DNA from: Caulobacter sp. FWC26
GTDB taxonomy: Bacteria; Pseudomonadota; Alphaproteobacteria; Caulobacterales; Caulobacteraceae
Length of the DNA: 64,000 nt
Direction of reading: 5' to 3'
NCBI RefSeq assembly: GCF_002742645.2
Contig: NZ_CP033875.1
Location: 2,396,001 to 2,460,000, forward strand
Shown here: positions 54,408 to 64,000 of the stretch, piece by piece
Layout of the letters: each line of letters starts with the position of its first letter
Position numbering within the stretch: position 1 is the first letter of the stretch
The notes under the pieces: model-generated
Told to the model about the DNA's origin: nothing
Databases searched by the model: none
The model's input: only the letters and a program-made list of their open reading frames with translations
Position numbers and translations under genes: made by a program

Positions 54408-55265
54408 ATGAGCACTCCGTCCGATCCGTTGGTGACCACCGCCTGGCTGGCCCAGCACCTCGACGCTCCCGACGTGCGCGTGGTCGACGCCTCCTGGCAC
54501 ATGCCGGCCGCCCAGCGGGACCCGCACAAGGAGTTTTTGGCAGCGCACATTCCCGGCGCGGTGTTCTTCGACATCGACGAGATCGCCGACGAGACCAGCG
54601 ACCTGCCCCATATGATCCCGTCGCCGACCAAGTTCGCCTCGCGGGTCCGTAAGCTGGGTCTGGGCGACGGCTCCCGCATCGTCGTCTATGACAGCACCGG
54701 CATTCTGCCGGCGGCGCGCGTGTGGTGGCACTTCCGGGCCATGGGCCACGAGGACGTCGTCGTGCTGGACGGCGGTCTTCCCAAGTGGATCTCTGAGGGC
54801 CGCCCGATCGAGGACGGCCCGGCTTCGCCACAGGAACGGCATTTCACGCCACGTTATCAAGCCGATGTCTATCGCTCGCTGGAGCAGATGCGCGACATCG
54901 TGGCCAGCGGCCGCGAGCAGATCGTCGACGCCCGCGCCGCAGGTCGGTTCGAGGGCGTCGATCCGGAGCCCCGCGCCGGCCTGCGTGGCGGGCACATGCC
55001 CGGCGCCCGCAACATCCCCCTCTCGGCCCTGATCGCGCCGGACGGAACCATGCTGCCGGCGGAAAAGCTCAAGCCCGTTTTCGAAGCCGCCGGCGTCGAT
55101 ACCAACAAGCCCATCGTCTCCACCTGCGGCTCGGGCATCACCGCCTCGGTCGTGGCCCTGGCGCTGGCGCGCATGGGCAAGCCCCGCTCGGCGGTCTATG
55201 ACGGCTCCTGGACGGAATGGGGCGGCCTGGCGGATACGCCTGTCGTCACGGGACCCGCCCAGTAG
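54408..55265 (+). CDS. sseA: 3-Mercaptopyruvate sulfurtransferase
   Basis: 285 residues with two rhodanese domains. The catalytic loop STCGSGITAS near residue 244 (Cys-Gly-Ser-Gly-x-Thr/Ala) marks mercaptopyruvate rather than thiosulfate specificity. The first domain starts VTTAWLAQHLDAPDVRVVD. It lies 75 bases after cysK and 24 before metC. Confidence 0.92.
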   Translation: MSTPSDPLVTTAWLAQHLDAPDVRVVDASWHMPAAQRDPHKEFLAAHIPGAVFFDIDEIADETSDLPHMIPSPTKFASRVRKLGLGDGSRIVVYDSTGILPAARVWWHFRAMGHEDVVVLDGGLPKWISEGRPIEDGPASPQERHFTPRYQADVYRSLEQMRDIVASGREQIVDARAAGRFEGVDPEPRAGLRGGHMPGARNIPLSALIAPDGTMLPAEKLKPVFEAAGVDTNKPIVSTCGSGITASVVALALARMGKPRSAVYDGSWTEWGGLADTPVVTGPAQ

Positions 55266-55289
55266 CTCACCACACCACCGAGACCCGCC

Positions 55290-56450
55290 ATGGATGAAGA
55301 AACCCGCCTGATCCACACGGGCTCGAAGCCTGCTCGCCTGGGGCGGACCGTCAATCCGCCGATCCAGCGCGGCTCGACCGTTCTGCTGCCCGACGCCGCC
55401 TCGCTCTATGACGACGATCAGCTCACCTACGGGATCACAGGCCTCTCGACGCCCACCGCGTTGCAAAGCGCCTTGGCCGAACTGGAGGGCGCGACGAACG
55501 TCACGCTGTATCCCTCCGGTCTGGCGGCGATCACGGGGGCAATGCTCGCCGTGCTGAAGGCCGGCGACGAGGTCCTGGTCGTCGACAGCGCCTACAAGCC
55601 CACCCGCCGGTTCTGTGATCGGGTGCTGGGCCGCTTTGGCGTCACCACGCGCTACTACGATCCGAAGCTCTCGCCCGAAGCGCTCCTGGCGTTGGTGTCT
55701 CCCAGCACTCGCCTGATCGTATTGGAAGCCCCCGGCTCGCTGACCTTCGAGATGCAGGACATTCCCGCCATCGCCGCGGGGGCGAACGCGCGCGGCGTGC
55801 TGACCCTGATTGACAACACCTGGGCGGCCGGCCTGCTGTTCAAGCCGCTGGCGCATGGCGTCACTTTGAGCGTCCAGGCCCTGACCAAGTATGTTGGCGG
55901 GCACTCCGACTGCTTCATGGGCTCGGTGGCCACCCGCGACGACACGGTCGCCAAGCTCTTGGGCGACGCCATGTGGGATATCGGCTGGTCGGTGTCGTCT
56001 GACGACGCCTACACCATGCTACGCGGTCTACGGACCTTGGCGACCCGCCTGCCCCGCCATGCGGAGAGCGGCCTGGCCATGGCGCGATGGCTCCAGGAAC
56101 GGCCCGAGGTGGCGCGCGTGCTTCACCCTGCTCTGCCTGGCGATCCGGGTCATGCGATCTGGAAGCGCGACTTCACCGGCGCCTGCGGCCTGTTTGGCGT
56201 CGTTCTCAAACCGTACTCGCAGAAGGCGGTTCATGCCTTCATGGACAGCCTTAAACTTTTTGGTCTCGGATTCTCCTGGGGCGGCTACGAGAGCCTGGCG
56301 CTGCACTGCGACCCGCAGCTGGGCGCACGGTCTATCCCGGTGAATCTGGAAGGGCCGCTGCTGCGCTTCCACATCGGCCTGGAGAATATCGAGGACCTCA
56401 AGGCCGATCTGCGCCGGGGCTTCGACGCGCTACGCGAGCACGGAGCCTAG
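55290..56450 (+). CDS. metC: Cystathionine beta-lyase
   Basis: PLP enzyme cleaving cystathionine to homocysteine. 386 residues. The PLP Lys is in SVQALTKYVGGHSDCFMG near residue 197; the start is LIHTGSKPARLGRTVNPPIQ; VTLYPSGLAAITGA near residue 71 is typical. It follows sseA closely, so the three sulfur genes are probably co-transcribed. Confidence 0.92.
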   Translation: MDEETRLIHTGSKPARLGRTVNPPIQRGSTVLLPDAASLYDDDQLTYGITGLSTPTALQSALAELEGATNVTLYPSGLAAITGAMLAVLKAGDEVLVVDSAYKPTRRFCDRVLGRFGVTTRYYDPKLSPEALLALVSPSTRLIVLEAPGSLTFEMQDIPAIAAGANARGVLTLIDNTWAAGLLFKPLAHGVTLSVQALTKYVGGHSDCFMGSVATRDDTVAKLLGDAMWDIGWSVSSDDAYTMLRGLRTLATRLPRHAESGLAMARWLQERPEVARVLHPALPGDPGHAIWKRDFTGACGLFGVVLKPYSQKAVHAFMDSLKLFGLGFSWGGYESLALHCDPQLGARSIPVNLEGPLLRFHIGLENIEDLKADLRRGFDALREHGA

Positions 56451-56581
56451 AGCCCGCTTCGAGATTTCGAGGCGTCGCTTTCAGAGGAAATCAGCGTCCG
56501 TCGTAGTTGCAGCGGGCGGGAGCGCGACCAGATAGGTCTGCAGACGCCGACGCTGGTCGGCGCATGCCTAGGGACGAGTTC

Positions 56582-57658
56582 ATGCCCAATCTGTTCGATC
56601 CGCTGCGCGTCGGCGACCTGACCCTGCCCAATCGTGTCGTGATGGCGCCGCTCACGCGACTGCGCGCCGGTCCGACCCACATCCCCAACCCGCTGATGGC
56701 CGAGTACTACGCCCAGCGCGCCTCCGCCGGCCTGCTGATCAGCGAAGGCGTGCCGGTCTCGCCGCAGGGCGTCGGCTACCCGGGTGTTCCGGGGATCTGG
56801 TCGGCCGAGCAGACCGAGGCCTGGAAGCAGGTCACCAAGGCCGTGCATGACAAGGGTGGTCGAATCTTCATGCAGATCTGGCACGTCGGCCGCATATCCG
56901 ACCCGTCGCACCTGAACGGCGGGACGCCAGTCGGCCCCAGCCCGATCGCCGCCAAGGGCCATGTCAGTCTCCTCCGTCCCGAGCGCCCCTACCCCGTTCC
57001 GCACGCGCTCTCGATCGAAGAAATCGGCGGCGTGGTCGAAGATTTCAGGCGCGCGGCCGAGAACGCTCAGGCCGCCGGCTTTGACGGCGTGCAACTGCAC
57101 GGCGCTAACGGCTACCTGCTCGACCAGTTTCTGCAGGACGTCAGCAACCAGCGCACCGACCAGTATGGCGGCGTGATCGAGAACCGCGCACGTTTGCTGC
57201 TGGAAGCGACTGACGCAGCGATCTCAGTTTGGGGCGCCGATCGGGTCGGCGTACATCTGGCGCCGCGCGCCGACAGCCACTCGATGGGCGATGGCGACCT
57301 GCCCACCACCTTTGGCTACGTCGCCAAGGCCTTGGGCGAGCGAAAGATCGCCTTCGTCTCCGCACGGGAGTATGAGGCCGCTGACAGCCTCGGGCCGGCG
57401 CTGAAGGCGGCGTTCGGGGGGCCCTACATCGCCAACGAGAAGTTCGACCTGGCCAGCGCCAACGCGGCCATCGAGTCCGATCGCGCCGACGCGATCGCGT
57501 TCGGCAAGGCCTATATCGCCAACCCGGATCTCGTCGAACGCCTGAAGCTCGGCGCCCCGCTGAACGCACCCGATCCTTCGACCTTCTACGGTTACGATAA
57601 CGGGCCGCGCGGCTACACGGACTATCCTACTTTGGCGGAAGCTGCCGAGGCGGCCTGA
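56582..57658 (+). CDS. Old Yellow Enzyme family alkene reductase
   Basis: FMN-dependent ene-reductase (NemA-like), 358 residues. Motifs: LTLPNRVVMAPLTRLRAGPT near residue 15, QIWHVGRISDPSH near residue 100, GVQLHGANGYLLDQFLQDVS near residue 170, and TDQYGG. ATG 56582 has GGGACG upstream and matches the family start MPNLFDPLRVG. Natural substrate unknown. Confidence 0.92.
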   Translation: MPNLFDPLRVGDLTLPNRVVMAPLTRLRAGPTHIPNPLMAEYYAQRASAGLLISEGVPVSPQGVGYPGVPGIWSAEQTEAWKQVTKAVHDKGGRIFMQIWHVGRISDPSHLNGGTPVGPSPIAAKGHVSLLRPERPYPVPHALSIEEIGGVVEDFRRAAENAQAAGFDGVQLHGANGYLLDQFLQDVSNQRTDQYGGVIENRARLLLEATDAAISVWGADRVGVHLAPRADSHSMGDGDLPTTFGYVAKALGERKIAFVSAREYEAADSLGPALKAAFGGPYIANEKFDLASANAAIESDRADAIAFGKAYIANPDLVERLKLGAPLNAPDPSTFYGYDNGPRGYTDYPTLAEAAEAA

Positions 57659-57721
57659 GCCAGGCCAGCGGCGCGCCGGGCAAAGGCTTTTAGGTCGGCC
57701 TCGGCGCGCCTGCCCCCTCAC

Positions 57722-59362
57722 TCAACAGGCGCTGATCAGCCCCTCGACGACGTACTGCTTGGCCACGGCTTCAGCGACCTTGATCCCGTCAACGGCGGCC
57801 GAGAGGATGCCGCCGGCGTAGCCCGCACCCTCGCCCGCCGGATAAAGGCCGGCGGTGTTGAGGCTCTGGAAGTCCTTGCCGCGCGTGATCCGCACCGGCG
57901 AGGAGGTGCGGGTCTCCACGCCGGTCAGAACGACATCCGGATGGTCGTAGCCGGGGATCTGGCGGCCGAAGACCGGCAGCGCCTCGCGCATGGCCTCGAT
58001 GGCGAAGTCGGGCAGGCATTGCGCCAGATCCGTCAGATGCACCCCCGGCTTGTACGACGGCGTCACCGCGCCGAACGCGGTCGAGGGTCGGCCGGCCAGG
58101 AAGTCGCCAACCAGTTGGCCCGGCGCCTGGTAGGTTCCGCCGCCGGCCTGGAAGGCCAGGCTCTCCCACTTGCGCTGGAACTCGACGCCGGCCAATGGAT
58201 GCCCCGGATAATCCTGTTCCGGGTTGATATCGACGACGAAGCCGGAATTGGCGTTCCGCTCGTTACGCGAATACTGGCTCATGCCGTTGGTTACGACCCG
58301 ACCTGGTTCCGAGGTCGCAGCCACGACCGTGCCGCCCGGACACATGCAGAAGCTATAGACTGTCCGACCGTTCTTGGCGTGGTGAGAGATGGCGTAGGCC
58401 GCCGCGCCCAGGTCCTTGTGCCCCGCGCAGTCGCCAAAGCGCGCGCGGTCGATCCACGACTGCGGATGCTCGATCCGCACGCCGATCGAAAACGGCTTGG
58501 CCTCGATATGGACGCCGCGATCGTGGAGCACCTGGAAGGTGTCACGGGAGCTGTGACCCAAGGCCATGACCACGTGGTTGGCCGGCAGGTAGGGTTGGCC
58601 GGCGATATGCAGACCCTTCACGCGCCGCACGCCATCCTCGCCCACCGCGATGTCGAAGTCCTCGACCCGGTGCTGCCAGCGATATTCGCCGCCCAGACTT
58701 TCGATCAGCGCCCGCATGTTCTCGACCATGTGCACCAGGCGGAAGGTGCCGATGTGCGGATGGGCCTCGGTCAGGATCTCCTCGGGCGCTCCAGCCTTGA
58801 CGAATTCGGTCAGCACCTTGCGACCCAGGAAGCGAGGATCCTTGATCTGGCTGTAGAGCTTGCCGTCCGAGAAGGTCCCCGCCCCGCCTTCGCCGAACTG
58901 GACGTTGGACTCCGGATTCAGCTCGCTACGCCGCCACAGAGCCCAGGTGTCCTTGGTGCGCTCGCGCACGACCTTGCCGCGATCGACGATGATCGGCTTC
59001 AAGCCCATCTGCGCCAGGATCAGGCCGGCGAACAGGCCGCAAGGGCCCGCGCCGATTACTACTGGACGCGGCCCGTCAAAGCCTTCGGGCGCCTTTGCGA
59101 CGAAGCGGTAGTCCGTGTCAGGCGTAACCCGCACGTGGTGGTCGCCCTCGAACCGGCGCAGCACCTCTGCCTCATCGCGCAGCACGACATCGACAGAGTA
59201 GACCATCTGGATGGCGGACTTCCTGCGCGCGTCATTGGCGCGCCGGGCCAACTCAAAGCTCACTAGGTCAGCGGCCGGAACGCCCAGACGCGCCAGGATG
59301 GCGGGCTCCATCGCGTCCGGCGGGTGGCCGAGCGGCAGCTTCAATTCCGAAATACGCAGCAT
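57722..59362 (-). CDS. FAD-dependent dehydrogenase of unknown substrate
   Basis: 546 residues, a large uncharacterised flavoprotein family. FAD motif VIGAGPCGLFAGLILAQMG near residue 105, VQFGEGGAGTFSDGKLYSQ near residue 155, and LYPAGEGAGYAGGILSAAVD near residue 510. The N-terminal 85 residues are a small domain. ATG 59362 matches the family start MLRISELKLPLG. It lies 44 bases after the GH95 gene. Confidence 0.9.
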   Translation of the reverse strand: MLRISELKLPLGHPPDAMEPAILARLGVPAADLVSFELARRANDARRKSAIQMVYSVDVVLRDEAEVLRRFEGDHHVRVTPDTDYRFVAKAPEGFDGPRPVVIGAGPCGLFAGLILAQMGLKPIIVDRGKVVRERTKDTWALWRRSELNPESNVQFGEGGAGTFSDGKLYSQIKDPRFLGRKVLTEFVKAGAPEEILTEAHPHIGTFRLVHMVENMRALIESLGGEYRWQHRVEDFDIAVGEDGVRRVKGLHIAGQPYLPANHVVMALGHSSRDTFQVLHDRGVHIEAKPFSIGVRIEHPQSWIDRARFGDCAGHKDLGAAAYAISHHAKNGRTVYSFCMCPGGTVVAATSEPGRVVTNGMSQYSRNERNANSGFVVDINPEQDYPGHPLAGVEFQRKWESLAFQAGGGTYQAPGQLVGDFLAGRPSTAFGAVTPSYKPGVHLTDLAQCLPDFAIEAMREALPVFGRQIPGYDHPDVVLTGVETRTSSPVRITRGKDFQSLNTAGLYPAGEGAGYAGGILSAAVDGIKVAEAVAKQYVVEGLISAC

Positions 59363-59406
59363 GACGCGCCTCTTAGCCGGAACGCGGCCGATGCGCCATC
59401 CAGGAC

Positions 59407-61752
59407 CTAGATCAGGGCAAGCCGGCCTTCGCGCAGGCCCACGCGCCGGGTTTGTCCCTTTCGCAGGTCGAGCACCAAGCGTGAGCCGCCGCACACGAGG
59501 CGAACAGTCCCATCCGTTCCGGCTCTGACGGTCGCCTCCTCGAGCCGCCCAGCACGCCAGCGCACGTCGACGCCCACCGCGCCGCGCGCCCGCAGGCCCG
59601 TCATGCGCCCGCTCGGCCAGACGGAGGGCAAGGCGGGCAGCAGGAGGATCTCATCGTTGCGGCTTTGCAGGATCATCTCGGTCATGCCCGAGACGCCGCC
59701 GAAATTGCCGTCGATCTGGAACGGCGGGTGGGCGTCGAACATGTTCGGGTAGGTGCGCTCGGGCCCGAGCAGGAGCTTTAGGATGTGATGGGCGTGATCC
59801 CGCTCGCCCAGGCGAGCCCAGAGGTTCAAACGCCAGGCGATGGCCCAGCCTGTCGACAGATCGCCCCGCGTCTTGAGGCTGGTTCGCGCAGCGGCCGCCA
59901 ACGCCGGCGTCTGGTCGATCGTGATCTGGTCGGACGGAAACAGACCGTAGAGATGCGAGACGTGGCGATGCTGGATGTCCGGCGCATCGGCATCCCAGTC
60001 CTCGAGCCACTCCTGTAGTTGTCCGTTCTTGCCAATCTTGTACGGCGCCAGCCGGGCGCGCGCGGACTCTAGTTCGGCGACGAAGGCTTCGTCCGGCCCG
60101 AGAACCGCCTCGGCCTTCAGGCAGTTGTCGAACAGGTCGCGGAGGATGGCCTGATCCATGGTTGGACCGGCAACCAGGGCGGCGCCGTGGCCATGTTCGT
60201 TCTCCGGCGAGATCGAAGGACTGGTCACCAAAGCTCCGGAAGCGGGATCGACCACCAGGGTGTCGAGGAAGAACCGCGCTGCGCCCTTCATCAGCGGATA
60301 GACGCGCGCCAAGTAGGCTCGGTCGCGCCCGTAGTCGTAGTGGTCCCACACGTGCTTGCAGAGCCAGGCTCCGCCGGTCGGCCACACCCCATACTTGGCG
60401 CCGTCGATAGGGCCGGTCGCACGCCACAGGTCGGTATTGTGGTGAGCGACCCAGCCGCGCGCGCCGTACACCGCCTTGGCCATGCGCTCGCCGGTCTGGG
60501 CGATATCTGACACCAGCGCGATCAAAGGCTCGACCAGTTCGGGGAGCGATGTCGGCTCGGCGGGCCAGTAGTTCATCTCGGTGTTGATGTTGATCGTGTA
60601 CTTGCCGCCCCAGGGCGCCGACGTCTTGTCGTTCCAGATCCCCTGCAGATTGGCCGGCTGGCTTCCCGGCCGCGAGCAGGCGATCAACAAGTAGCGCCCA
60701 TATTGGAAATACAGCGCCGCCAGGGACGGATCATCCGTCGTCGGTGAGCGCCGGATCCGTTCGTCGGTGGGAGCGAGTTCGGCTCGCGTGCGCCCGAAAT
60801 CCACGCTCACGCGTCGAAAGAGCGCGCGATGGTCGGATTGATGCGTCGCGAGCAACTGCGCCCACGATCTGCCCGCCAACCGCGAAAGCGTCGCCTTGTT
60901 CAGCGCCTGCGGATCGCCGGAAACATCGTCGTATCGACGGAAGCTGGTTGCGGCCGCGATCAGTAGAAAGACCTCGTCTGCGCCCTCGACACGCAGCTTG
61001 CCCTCGCCGCGAGCGAGCCGCCCGCCCTTGGCGCGCACTTGGACACGGCATTCAAACCGCAAGCGCGCTGGTACCCCTTGCTGACCTTGGTTGACGCCCG
61101 AGAGCACCAACGTGTCGCCCTCAATCGCGACACCCGTCTTGAGAGGCGAGGCGAAGCTCAGATCGACCGAAATCGTGCGAGCGCGGCTGGCCGAAAGGCG
61201 AACCACGATCACACCGTCCGGCGCGCTGGCGAACACCTCGCGCTGGTGCGCCACGCCGTCCAGCCCAAAGCGCGTCGTCGCAATGGCCCCGTCGAGGTCC
61301 AGCTCTCGCCTGTAGTCCGAGATCGGCCGGTCCAAGCCCGGAAAGTCCAGGCGCAGGTCCCCGATCGTCTGGTAGGACATCTGATACTTGGGCCGCGCCA
61401 GGAACTTGGCGTCCGCCAAAGCCTCGGCCTTGGCGTACTCGCCGGCCGCGATCAAATGTCGGATCTCGGGCAGCGCAACGCGGGCCTCGGGATTGATCGG
61501 CTCGTAAGGGCCGCCGGCCCAAAGTGTGTCTTCGTTCAGCTGCAGCCGTTCAGCCGCCACGCCGCCAAAAACCATAGCGCCAAGCTTGCCGGAGCCGATC
61601 GGCAGAGCCTCGACCCACTCGACGGCGGGCTGCCGGTACCAGAGACGATCCGTCAGATCTTCAGTCGAGCGCGCCAATGTCGGCGCGCCGCCGGCGAGCG
61701 CGGTGGCGCCAAGACCTGCGACAGCGCCACGGCGGGTGAGCTCTGCGGCCAC
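59407..61752 (-). CDS. Glycoside hydrolase family 95, alpha-L-fucosidase type
   Basis: 781 residues. The N-terminus has TRRGAVAGLGATALAGGAP, a Tat-type export signal. GH95 features: GSGKLGAMVFGG near residue 53, ININTEMNYWPAEPTSLPEL near residue 385, WVAHHNTDLWRATGP near residue 430 (catalytic Asn/Asp), and ITSPSISPENEH-like VTSPSISPENEHGH near residue 508, with the general-acid Glu. It may remove L-fucose or L-galactose from plant polysaccharide. It lies 10 bases after the GH51 gene, as part of one operon. Confidence 0.9.
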   Translation of the reverse strand: MAAELTRRGAVAGLGATALAGGAPTLARSTEDLTDRLWYRQPAVEWVEALPIGSGKLGAMVFGGVAAERLQLNEDTLWAGGPYEPINPEARVALPEIRHLIAAGEYAKAEALADAKFLARPKYQMSYQTIGDLRLDFPGLDRPISDYRRELDLDGAIATTRFGLDGVAHQREVFASAPDGVIVVRLSASRARTISVDLSFASPLKTGVAIEGDTLVLSGVNQGQQGVPARLRFECRVQVRAKGGRLARGEGKLRVEGADEVFLLIAAATSFRRYDDVSGDPQALNKATLSRLAGRSWAQLLATHQSDHRALFRRVSVDFGRTRAELAPTDERIRRSPTTDDPSLAALYFQYGRYLLIACSRPGSQPANLQGIWNDKTSAPWGGKYTININTEMNYWPAEPTSLPELVEPLIALVSDIAQTGERMAKAVYGARGWVAHHNTDLWRATGPIDGAKYGVWPTGGAWLCKHVWDHYDYGRDRAYLARVYPLMKGAARFFLDTLVVDPASGALVTSPSISPENEHGHGAALVAGPTMDQAILRDLFDNCLKAEAVLGPDEAFVAELESARARLAPYKIGKNGQLQEWLEDWDADAPDIQHRHVSHLYGLFPSDQITIDQTPALAAAARTSLKTRGDLSTGWAIAWRLNLWARLGERDHAHHILKLLLGPERTYPNMFDAHPPFQIDGNFGGVSGMTEMILQSRNDEILLLPALPSVWPSGRMTGLRARGAVGVDVRWRAGRLEEATVRAGTDGTVRLVCGGSRLVLDLRKGQTRRVGLREGRLALI

Positions 61753-61762
61753 GCTCGCCCGC

Positions 61763-63313
<1,551 letters not shown>

Positions 63314-63362
63314 AGTGCTCTCCCAACCCTTTGTCGTTGAGCAAGCCTTAGCAGGCGATTAT

Positions 63363-63377
63363 TTGTCCGACAATATA
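63363..63377 (-). promoter_or_regulatory. Candidate operator/promoter of the GH51-GH95 operon
   Basis: TTGTC-C-GACAA at 63363-63373 is a perfect palindrome of the kind bound by GntR/FadR-type repressors. It overlaps the minus-strand TATATT (63377-63372), a possible -10, about 60 bases before the GH51 start. A bound repressor would block that promoter. Confidence 0.45.
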
Positions 63378-63419
63378 GCTTACAGATCGACGTTCGTCGT
63401 ACGGCGTCGATCCGGCTCC

Positions 63420-64000
63420 CTAGTGGTTGTCGCGCGGCAACCCCTTGGTCTGGGCGATCCGCTGATATTTCACCGCCGGCTCCAGCACCGCGCCTGTATC
63501 CATCTGTCCGATAGCGTTCCGCTGGATTTCCTGCCAGGGCGTCTGGCTCTCCGGATAGGCGTAGCCGCCCCCCGCCTCCAACGCCCTGCGACGCTCGACG
63601 ACCTCAGAGGCGGAGATCAGGACGTCCACCCGCGACTTGCGGAGATCAAAGCGAACCCGGTCACCTGTCTTCAGCAAGGCGAGGCCACCGCCGGCCGCAG
63701 CTTCGGGCGAGGCGTTCAGGATCGAGGGCGACCCGGACGTGCCCGACTGGCGTCCGTCGCCGATGCAGGGAAGTTGATGAATACCCTGCTTGATCAGGTA
63801 ATTCGGCGCGCGCATGTTCACGACCTCGGCCGCGCCCGGATAGCCGATCGGTCCCGCGCCGCGCATGAACAGGATCGAGTTGGCCGTGATCCCCAGCGCG
63901 GGGTCATCAATCCGGTGATGGTAGTCCTCGGGGCCGTCGAACACGATCGCGTCCCCTTCGAAGGCGTCTGGATCGTCGGGGTTGGACAGATAGCGCGCGC
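63420..64000 (-). CDS. IlvD/Edd-family dehydratase, C-terminal part
   Basis: Partial: the frame is open to the window edge, and about 193 C-terminal residues are present. It reads [20 protein letters not shown], then [40 protein letters not shown], and [17 protein letters not shown], the C-terminal swivel domain of the sugar-acid dehydratase group (arabonate, xylonate, altronate). This fits the neighbouring arabinofuranosidase. The iron-sulfur cluster region lies outside the window, so the substrate is open. Confidence 0.88.
   Translation of the reverse strand, partial: ARYLSNPDDPDAFEGDAIVFDGPEDYHHRIDDPALGITANSILFMRGAGPIGYPGAAEVVNMRAPNYLIKQGIHQLPCIGDGRQSGTSGSPSILNASPEAAAGGGLALLKTGDRVRFDLRKSRVDVLISASEVVERRRALEAGGGYAYPESQTPWQEIQRNAIGQMDTGAVLEPAVKYQRIAQTKGLPRDNH

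Noticed and set aside
57659..57721. Hairpin between the OYE and FAD protein genes
   Set aside because: Only two self-palindromic GGCGCGCC words are seen; no stable stem with a T-run.

Overview
The window is GC-rich alphaproteobacterial chromosome and almost certainly comes from a Caulobacter close to C. crescentus or C. segnis. The strongest sign is the flagellin locus at 17.6-28.4 kb. It holds a FlaEY-like protein, three tandem flagellin genes matching fljJ, fljK and fljL, a FlaG-domain gene, an overlapping flbT-flaF pair, and the divergent flmG-flmH pair for flagellin glycosylation. Two textbook sigma-54 promoters precede fljK and fljL. A GTTC-N7-GTTC SOS box of the Caulobacter type lies upstream of ssb. 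I saw no rRNA, tRNA, CRISPR array, prophage or insertion sequence. The code is dense: only one gap exceeds 300 bases.

Layout. 0-9.6 kb: a DEAD-box RNA helicase with a DbpA-type RNA-binding domain and a long basic tail, a palindrome-rich intergenic element, an HI0933-family flavoprotein, a YegD-like Hsp70, a remarkable 812-residue protein made almost wholly of octapeptide repeats, and a divergent LysR/pirin pair. 9.6-17.6 kb: a DUF4861 exported protein, a methyltransferase, pyruvate phosphate dikinase, an acetyltransferase, ssb, and small envelope proteins. 17.6-28.4 kb: the flagellin locus. 28.4-37.4 kb: a MoxR ATPase, a lipoprotein, a universal stress protein, an HD hydrolase, a Nudix-fold regulator, a nitroreductase, a sterol-desaturase-family membrane enzyme, a small outer-membrane barrel and a KAS III enzyme. 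37.4-42.2 kb: a cystine ABC transporter (TcyJ-TcyL-TcyN) and RecG. 42.2-50.4 kb: a YedI/DUF808 membrane protein, a phosphotransferase/DUF6285 pair, a DUF3089 protein lacking its expected nucleophile, a thiolase plus HMG-CoA-synthase-like pair, and the LPS core genes hldD and kdsA. 50.4-57.7 kb: photolyase, cyclopropane fatty acid synthase, a sulfur amino acid set (cysK, sseA, metC) and an Old Yellow Enzyme. 57.7-64 kb, minus strand: an FAD protein, a GH95 fucosidase, a GH51 arabinofuranosidase, and the 3' end of an IlvD/Edd dehydratase cut by the window edge.

How the genes work together. In the flagellin locus, FlmH and FlmG probably prepare and attach a pseudaminic-acid-type sugar to the flagellins. 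FlbT and FlaF control flagellin mRNA use and secretion, and the sigma-54 promoters time fljK and fljL expression. TcyJLN, CysK, SseA and MetC all handle sulfur amino acids but sit in separate places. The GH51, GH95 and dehydratase genes look like a pentose/deoxy-hexose side-chain utilisation set.

Most novel candidate: the octapeptide-repeat protein at 5.3-7.8 kb. It has about 99 copies of an eight-residue unit. From residue 252 to 811 these are organised into ten exact 56-residue (seven-octad) superunits.
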